Assembly: GCA_002496845.1 (NCBI GenBank)
Contig: DALQ01000095.1
Span: 1-17,610 of the forward strand
DNA length: 17,610 nt
From: Euryarchaeota archaeon UBA495
Lineage (GTDB): Archaea; Thermoplasmatota; Poseidoniia; Poseidoniales; Poseidoniaceae
Reading direction: 5' to 3'
Shown here: one piece after another, positions 13,216-17,610 of the stretch
Position numbering within the stretch: the first letter of the stretch is position 1
How the letters are laid out: the number at the start of each line of letters is the position of its first letter
Program-made: the position numbers and the translations under genes
Notes under the pieces: model-generated
Databases searched by the model: none
Seen by the model: only the letters and a program-made list of their open reading frames with translations
Told to the model about the DNA's origin: nothing

Positions 13216-14952
13216 TCATCCGAGCAGAGCAGCGGCCGCGTCTCGGCAGACCTCGATGAGCGGATCTCCCCAGACGCCGAACCCGACGGTCCCAATCAAG
13301 CAGAGGCCGATGGCGATGGTGGTAAACACGGTACTCGGGACCGGTCGATTACGACCGACCGCAGGAGCGTCAAAGAACATCACAACGCCAATGCGCAGGT
13401 AGTAAAACACGGAAATGGCGCTGTTCAGCACCATCAGGAGCGCCAAGGACCAGACCCAGTGAAGGTCCATGCCGAAGACGCTGACGCTGGCACCGCTTCC
13501 GGCCACGTCGACGGCGGCCACCTTGACGATCCCCATGATGACGAGCAGTTTCGACAGGAAACCTGAGAGCGGAGGAACGCCGGCCAAGCTGAGCATGAAG
13601 ATGAACATCGTCACGGCGAGGAGCGGGGAACGCTTCGCAAGCCCAGACAACGTGCGGTCGTCGCGCACCTCGCCCTCGTGTTCCAGCAATCCAATGACAA
13701 GGAAGGCGCCCATCTTGAACGCCACAAGCACCACGAGGTGGAAGAGCAAGGCCGTGAGCACGGCCTCGGACGCTGCCTCAGCCGCGCCGTCAAGCGACGC
13801 TTCGCCAAGGTTCCAGACGCCGACCGCGGTCAGGGCGGCCATCATGTATCCAGCGTGAGCCACGGAAGAGTAGGCAAGCATCCGCTTCGGATTCTTGCTC
13901 CCCAGAGCAGCCAAGTTGCCCCACGTCATCGTGATGGCAGCCATGACGCCGAGGAGCACCAACCACACAGCGCTGCCTTCGCTGCCTTCTGGGAGGGTGA
14001 TGACGAGGAGGATGCGGAACAAACCGACCATCCCCATCGCCTTGCTCGCCGTGGCGAGCAGGCCAGCGAAGGGCGACGAGGCTCCAGCGTAGGCGTCGGG
14101 TGCAGCAAAGTGGAACGGTGCCGCACTGACCTTGAAGCCGAAGCCCACGAGCATGAGGCCAAGGGCCACGTAAGGCAGGATTTCCTGGCCGATGTTCGAC
14201 CATGCCAACGCCAAGGCGTCGACCTGCAAGGTGCCTGCCCAGAGGTAGAGCAAGGACAAGCCGTAGAGACCGACACCAGAGGACGCAGAACCGACCATGA
14301 AGTACTTCATGCCACCTTCGGAACCGAACTTGGATTCCTTGTTGAAGGCCACCAAAATGTAGCTGGAAAAACCGGCCAACTCGAGGCCAACGAACAGCAC
14401 GAACAGGTTCTCGGCAAGGGCCACTGTGGTCATGCCAAGTGCGCAGGTCAAGAGCAGGATGTGGAGATCGGCTTGCCGACGGTTGTTGTACAGTGCACCA
14501 AGGCTGCGCACTTCGCGTGCTGGCGTGGAGCGGTAGCGGTCGTTTGAGGCCAGAGCGACCAGGAAAAGAGCCCCGATGAACAGGGCTTCCATCAATCGGC
14601 TGAACGGTGTTGCAGCAAGGATGCGAACGCTGTCGTCACCCACGGCGTGAACCAACACTTCCTGCTTGCTGTGGTCCCAGGTGGTGAGCAGGTCGTTGAT
14701 GAGCAGCAGGAGCGCGGTGAGCAGGGTCAGGACCGAGATGTATCCGGGAAGGCTCGGGCGGCCAGTGAGCGAGTAACGCTCACCGCCGAAGAACCAAGGC
14801 AAGCGAATCTGCGTACCCGGCACGCGGAAGGTGCCACGGCCAAGGTTTGGCACGACAATCATCAGGACAAGCCCGATGGCCAGCACCGTTTCTGCTGCGA
14901 AGTAACCGAAGAAACCGGCGGAAAAGGGTTCCACGCGAAGCAAACTGGTCAT
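13216..14952 (-). CDS. nuoN: NADH/F420H2-quinone oxidoreductase subunit N (NuoN/FpoN)
   Basis: Antiporter-like membrane subunit of respiratory complex I, one of three proton-pumping modules. In this 578-residue form the TM5 glutamate lies in LFVGLELAGFSSYILVAF (Glu191), with Lys216 in GGMKYFMVGSASSGVGLYG and the TM8 region FKVSAAPFHFAAPDAYAGA containing Lys274. Also present are KNPKRMLAYSSVAHAGYM and SLAGVPPLSGFLSKLLV. Bacterial NuoN is about 485 residues; the extra length is mainly an N-terminal hydrophilic loop (about 38-70) and a second insertion (about 95-118). The frame is open five codons upstream to a TTG, but the ATG at 14952 has GGAGGTG six bases before it. It starts one base after the nuoM stop, so the two are translationally linked. 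Whether the donor is NADH, F420H2 or ferredoxin cannot be told from this arm. Confidence 0.93.
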   Translation of the reverse strand: MTSLLRVEPFSAGFFGYFAAETVLAIGLVLMIVVPNLGRGTFRVPGTQIRLPWFFGGERYSLTGRPSLPGYISVLTLLTALLLLINDLLTTWDHSKQEVLVHAVGDDSVRILAATPFSRLMEALFIGALFLVALASNDRYRSTPAREVRSLGALYNNRRQADLHILLLTCALGMTTVALAENLFVLFVGLELAGFSSYILVAFNKESKFGSEGGMKYFMVGSASSGVGLYGLSLLYLWAGTLQVDALALAWSNIGQEILPYVALGLMLVGFGFKVSAAPFHFAAPDAYAGASSPFAGLLATASKAMGMVGLFRILLVITLPEGSEGSAVWLVLLGVMAAITMTWGNLAALGSKNPKRMLAYSSVAHAGYMMAALTAVGVWNLGEASLDGAAEAASEAVLTALLFHLVVLVAFKMGAFLVIGLLEHEGEVRDDRTLSGLAKRSPLLAVTMFIFMLSLAGVPPLSGFLSKLLVIMGIVKVAAVDVAGSGASVSVFGMDLHWVWSLALLMVLNSAISVFYYLRIGVVMFFDAPAVGRNRPVPSTVFTTIAIGLCLIGTVGFGVWGDPLIEVCRDAAAALLG

Positions 14953-14953
14953 C

Positions 14954-16549
14954 TCAGGCACCTCCAAACAGGGCAGCGAAAATCGTCTGCGTGTACGCGT
15001 CCATCATGTCGAGCGCCAGGAAGGGGAAGATTCCGAAGAGAATCGTCGCCACCGCGAGGATGAGCATGGCCACCTTCTCGGACTGGTCAAGGTCGGGGAT
15101 GGGCTTTCCTTCGAGGCCTGCAGGAGGCTGTGTGTCCTCTCCTCCTTCGAAGATGGTGCGTTGCATCGACCACAGGTAGTAGGCTGCCGTGATGGCCAAC
15201 GCAAGACCGGGGCCGAGGATCCACCAACCAAAGGCGGCCCAGTAAGCCACCAAGAGCAGGAACTCAGCCACGAAACCAGCAAGCAAGGGCAGGCCAAGGC
15301 TGGCCATCCAACCAAACATCATCGAGGTTGCAATCCACGGGGAATGCTTCGCCATGCCCCGCATGGCGCCGATTTCCATGCTGTGGTAATGGTGCTTGAA
15401 GGCGCCACAGACGGCGAAGAGCATCGGGGAGATGATGCCGTGTGCGAACATCATGAACAACGCTGCAGCGTACCCAATGGGTTGTTGGCTGGCGATGCCC
15501 AGCAAGATCACGCCCATGTGAGACACGGAGGAATAGGCGACCATCTTCTTCAGGTTCGTTTGACCAAGGCAGACGATGGCCCCGTAGACCAACGACACGA
15601 AACCGAAGAGCATGATGGCGAACTGGAAGGTTTCCACTGCGTGTGGGAACAACGCAATGGGGATTCGGAACATCCCGTACGCGCCCATCTTGAGCATCAC
15701 ACCGGCCAGCAGCATCGAGCCGCCGGTCGGAGCCTGCACGTGAGCGTCAGGCAGCCAGGTGTGGAAGGGCGCAGCGGGCAGCTTCACCAGGAATCCAAGC
15801 ATGAGCATCACGAAGAGGACGCTCTGCATGGTCTTGCCAAGGAAGATACCGCCGTTGGCGTGGACGTCGTTGGCCACCTGCGTCATCGCCACGAGGTCGA
15901 AACTGCGACCGGTGAAGTCCCCAGCGCCGTCGCCGGCGAGGGCCGGATCTTGCAGGAAGTAGACCGTGATGAGGCCGAGCAGCATCACGACCGAGGCGGT
16001 GAAGGTGTAGATGAAGAACTTCTGAGCCGCATACCGGCGTTCCTTTCCACCCCACTTGAGGATGAGGAAGAACATCGGAATCAGGGTCAATTCCCAGAAG
16101 ATGTAGAACATGAAGAGGTCGAGGCTGACGAACACACCCATCAGCGTCCCGCCCATGAGCAGGAGCAGCGGATGATAGACGGCGCCCTTCTTTTCGTTCC
16201 ACGTGGCGATTTGGGTCACGGGCATCAGGAACGCGGTCAGCCACACCATCGGGAAGGACAAGGCGTCCAAACCGACGTGCCACGTCACGCCGAGGCTTTC
16301 GATCCACGGGTATTGGAATTCGAGGACGTAGTCGTTGAATCCGATGGTCAACCAATTGATTTCACCAAGCGAGCCCAAGGCCATGGCCGTGGTGACCACG
16401 AACAGGACCAGTGAGATGACGAAGGTCACCAACCGCATGGCCGACGTGGTTTGGGGGCGCAAGGAAGCCGGCATCAAGCCAAGCAACCCGAGCAGCATGA
16501 GGCTGACAACCATCGGCAGGCCAACGAGCACGGTGCTGATCAGGTCCAT
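14954..16549 (-). CDS. nuoM: NADH/F420H2-quinone oxidoreductase subunit M (NuoM/FpoM)
   Basis: Antiporter-like proton-pumping subunit of complex I, about 14 transmembrane helices over 531 residues, the usual length. Visible key elements are the TM5 glutamate in FYIFWELTLIPMFFLI (Glu153), the TM7-8 segment GFLVKLPAAPFHTWLPDAHVQAPT with Lys256, the TM12-region motif NLKKMVAYSSVSHMG, and SLGLPLLAGFVAEFLLL near the C-terminus. It acts in the cytoplasmic membrane and moves protons as electrons reach the quinone. A GGGGTGG-type Shine-Dalgarno inside the end of nuoL precedes the ATG, and the nuoL stop and nuoM start share one base (TGATG). The order L-M-N matches the standard nuo/fpo operon. Nothing looks truncated. 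Confidence 0.95.
   Translation of the reverse strand: MDLISTVLVGLPMVVSLMLLGLLGLMPASLRPQTTSAMRLVTFVISLVLFVVTTAMALGSLGEINWLTIGFNDYVLEFQYPWIESLGVTWHVGLDALSFPMVWLTAFLMPVTQIATWNEKKGAVYHPLLLLMGGTLMGVFVSLDLFMFYIFWELTLIPMFFLILKWGGKERRYAAQKFFIYTFTASVVMLLGLITVYFLQDPALAGDGAGDFTGRSFDLVAMTQVANDVHANGGIFLGKTMQSVLFVMLMLGFLVKLPAAPFHTWLPDAHVQAPTGGSMLLAGVMLKMGAYGMFRIPIALFPHAVETFQFAIMLFGFVSLVYGAIVCLGQTNLKKMVAYSSVSHMGVILLGIASQQPIGYAAALFMMFAHGIISPMLFAVCGAFKHHYHSMEIGAMRGMAKHSPWIATSMMFGWMASLGLPLLAGFVAEFLLLVAYWAAFGWWILGPGLALAITAAYYLWSMQRTIFEGGEDTQPPAGLEGKPIPDLDQSEKVAMLILAVATILFGIFPFLALDMMDAYTQTIFAALFGGA
14959..14965 (-). promoter_or_regulatory. nuoN: Shine-Dalgarno GGAGGTG of nuoN, inside the end of nuoM
   Basis: On the minus strand this lies six bases before the ATG at 14952 and overlaps the last codons of nuoM. 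It decides the nuoN start and implies coupled translation. Confidence 0.6.
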
Positions 16550-17610
16550 CAGGCCACCCCCCAGAGGATCAAGGCGATGAGCAGCGTTCCAAGCGCGGCC
16601 ATCATGATGTAGTCGCGTGCCGAACCCGTGGTCAGGCGACGAAGCTGAGATGACGTGGCTTGGCTGCCCGATTCAATGCTCTTGATGGTCCCGTCAACCA
16701 CACGTCGGTCGAAGGTCGCGGCGAGCACGGAGAACCCGGCCACCAACTTCTCGCACGCGGCGTCGTACCACGCGTCGAAGTAGAGCCGTTCGTCGAGGGC
16801 CGTGGCGAGCGCGGAATCTGCGAGCCCGCTGTTGTCGAAGTGACGGCGTGCATTGACGCGCTCGGAGAGGTTGATGAAAGGCTGAATCCATGGCTTGGCC
16901 TTCTGGCCTTCATCGAGACCGCCGCCGTGGAGGGCCATGGCCACCATCGGTCCCACCACGAGGGAGAGGAGGATGGCGATGTAGGTCAAGACCAAGAGGT
17001 AGCCTGCACCGGGGTTGACGAAGATGTGATCCATCTCGTAGAGGAAACCGTCGAGCAGGTTCATGTCGAGTTGCTTGCCGTTGTAGCCGAGGTACTTCGT
17101 GACCTTCATCGACGCGAACAGGATGCCACCAAGGCTCATCGGAATGAGCACGAGCAAGGGGATGGGAATCCACGGCGTTTGCTCGTGAACGTGTGCAGCG
17201 ACCTCGGTCTTGGGCTTGCCCGCGAAGGTCATGAACCACATCCGGGACATGTAGAAGCCCGTCATGCCGGCGGTGATGAGGACCAAGAAGGCGGGAAGCA
17301 GGAAGCGTGGGTCGTGCTCAACGGCCACGCGCCAGGTGTTGGCGATGATGCCTTCCTTGGACCAGAATCCGCCGATGAGGGGCAAGCCGATGATCGACGC
17401 AGAACCGACGAGCATCGCTGTGGCGGTGATGGGAAGACGGGACGCAAGGCCACCCATGTTGGCCATGGATTGGGCGTCGAAGTCGTCGTGATGGTCGTCG
17501 TGCCCGTGGTCGTCACCGTGGTCGTCGTGGTGGTGATGCACGTCGTGGTGGGCGTGGTGCATCTCGTGGATGACCGAACCGCTGGCCATGAAGAGCATGC
17601 CCTTGGCCAT
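16549..17610 (-). CDS. nuoL: NADH/F420H2-quinone oxidoreductase subunit L (NuoL/FpoL), C-terminal part
   Basis: The last 353 residues of the distal antiporter-like subunit of complex I. Family motifs present are KGMLFMASGSVIHEMHH, MGGLASRLPITATAMLVGSAS, IGLPLIGGFWSKEGII and GMTGFYMSRMWFMTF. A long amphipathic C-terminal segment (about 230-330) follows, fitting the lateral helix that runs along the other antiporter subunits, then a final transmembrane helix (about 333-352). Full-length NuoL is 600 residues or more, so roughly the first half lies beyond the window. The in-frame ATG exactly at the window edge is almost certainly internal. Odd feature: residues 15-41 contain 14 histidines plus many Asp, in place of the short HHEQD-like loop of most homologues. 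Its end overlaps the nuoM start. Confidence 0.93.
   Translation of the reverse strand: MAKGMLFMASGSVIHEMHHAHHDVHHHHDDHGDDHGHDDHHDDFDAQSMANMGGLASRLPITATAMLVGSASIIGLPLIGGFWSKEGIIANTWRVAVEHDPRFLLPAFLVLITAGMTGFYMSRMWFMTFAGKPKTEVAAHVHEQTPWIPIPLLVLIPMSLGGILFASMKVTKYLGYNGKQLDMNLLDGFLYEMDHIFVNPGAGYLLVLTYIAILLSLVVGPMVAMALHGGGLDEGQKAKPWIQPFINLSERVNARRHFDNSGLADSALATALDERLYFDAWYDAACEKLVAGFSVLAATFDRRVVDGTIKSIESGSQATSSQLRRLTTGSARDYIMMAALGTLLIALILWGVA

Noticed and set aside
12418..13566. A 382-codon plus-strand frame with repeated VVIAKQVV, resembling a membrane protein
   Set aside because: This is the antisense translation of the Asp-rich repeats of aIF1A (GAC/GAT read as GTC/ATC), not a real membrane protein.
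15161..16414. A 417-codon open frame on the plus strand opposite nuoM
   Set aside because: His/Glu/Gln-rich composition is the antisense image of hydrophobic membrane helices; nuoM on the other strand is intact and well conserved.
16549..17610. A frameshifted or split nuoL pseudogene starting with the ATG at the window edge
   Set aside because: The frame is intact up to the last base and begins in the middle of a conserved motif, so the missing half is most simply outside the window.

Overview
The window reads as a compact, GC-rich archaeal chromosome segment. Archaeal-type ribosomal protein S2, translation factor aIF1A, a RIO1 kinase and a two-KH-domain ribosome-biogenesis protein place it in Archaea. 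A Nuo/Fpo-type respiratory complex, large CARDB/Ig-like surface proteins with cytoplasmic zinc ribbons, and many winged-helix regulators suggest a marine Thermoplasmatota, most likely Ca. Poseidoniales (Marine Group II). The lineage is inferred from gene content only. No rRNA, tRNA, CRISPR array or insertion sequence was seen, and no gene-free stretch exceeds about 150 bases.

Layout. (1) 1-3457, plus strand: three DNA-binding regulators in a row (HxlR type; a protein with an N-terminal hydrophobic hairpin and two winged helices; a soluble protein with two winged helices and a helical tail), then a tRNA-dihydrouridine synthase. (2) 3461-4069, minus strand: rpsB alone, with a recognisable TATA box and Shine-Dalgarno. 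(3) 4221-10646, an envelope/accessory island: a Cas4-like PD-(D/E)XK Fe-S nuclease with four predicted transmembrane helices inserted in its fold (plus); a small Cys-rich lipoprotein and a 944-residue single-pass surface protein with three cytoplasmic zinc ribbons (both minus); and a divergent 599-residue Ig/CARDB surface protein with a sorting-signal-like C-terminus (plus). (4) 10672-13155, translation and ribosome biogenesis: a KH protein (plus) meets RIO1 (minus) tail to tail with no gap, and aIF1A (minus) lies upstream of RIO1. aIF1A has a C-terminal tail of about 120 residues built on repeated acidic DDDLFG units. (5) 13216-17610, minus strand: nuoL (3' part only), nuoM and nuoN, the membrane proton-pumping arm of complex I, tightly overlapping and running on toward aIF1A-RIO1.

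How the parts fit. On the minus strand, nuoL-nuoM-nuoN-aIF1A-RIO1 may be one long transcription unit. The KH partner, usually co-directional with aIF1A-RIO1 in archaea, is inverted here. The envelope island may be a cell-surface sensing or adhesion module. The membrane nuclease beside it is the strongest candidate for a poorly described system. The repeat-tailed aIF1A is the strongest candidate for a lineage-specific change in a universal factor.
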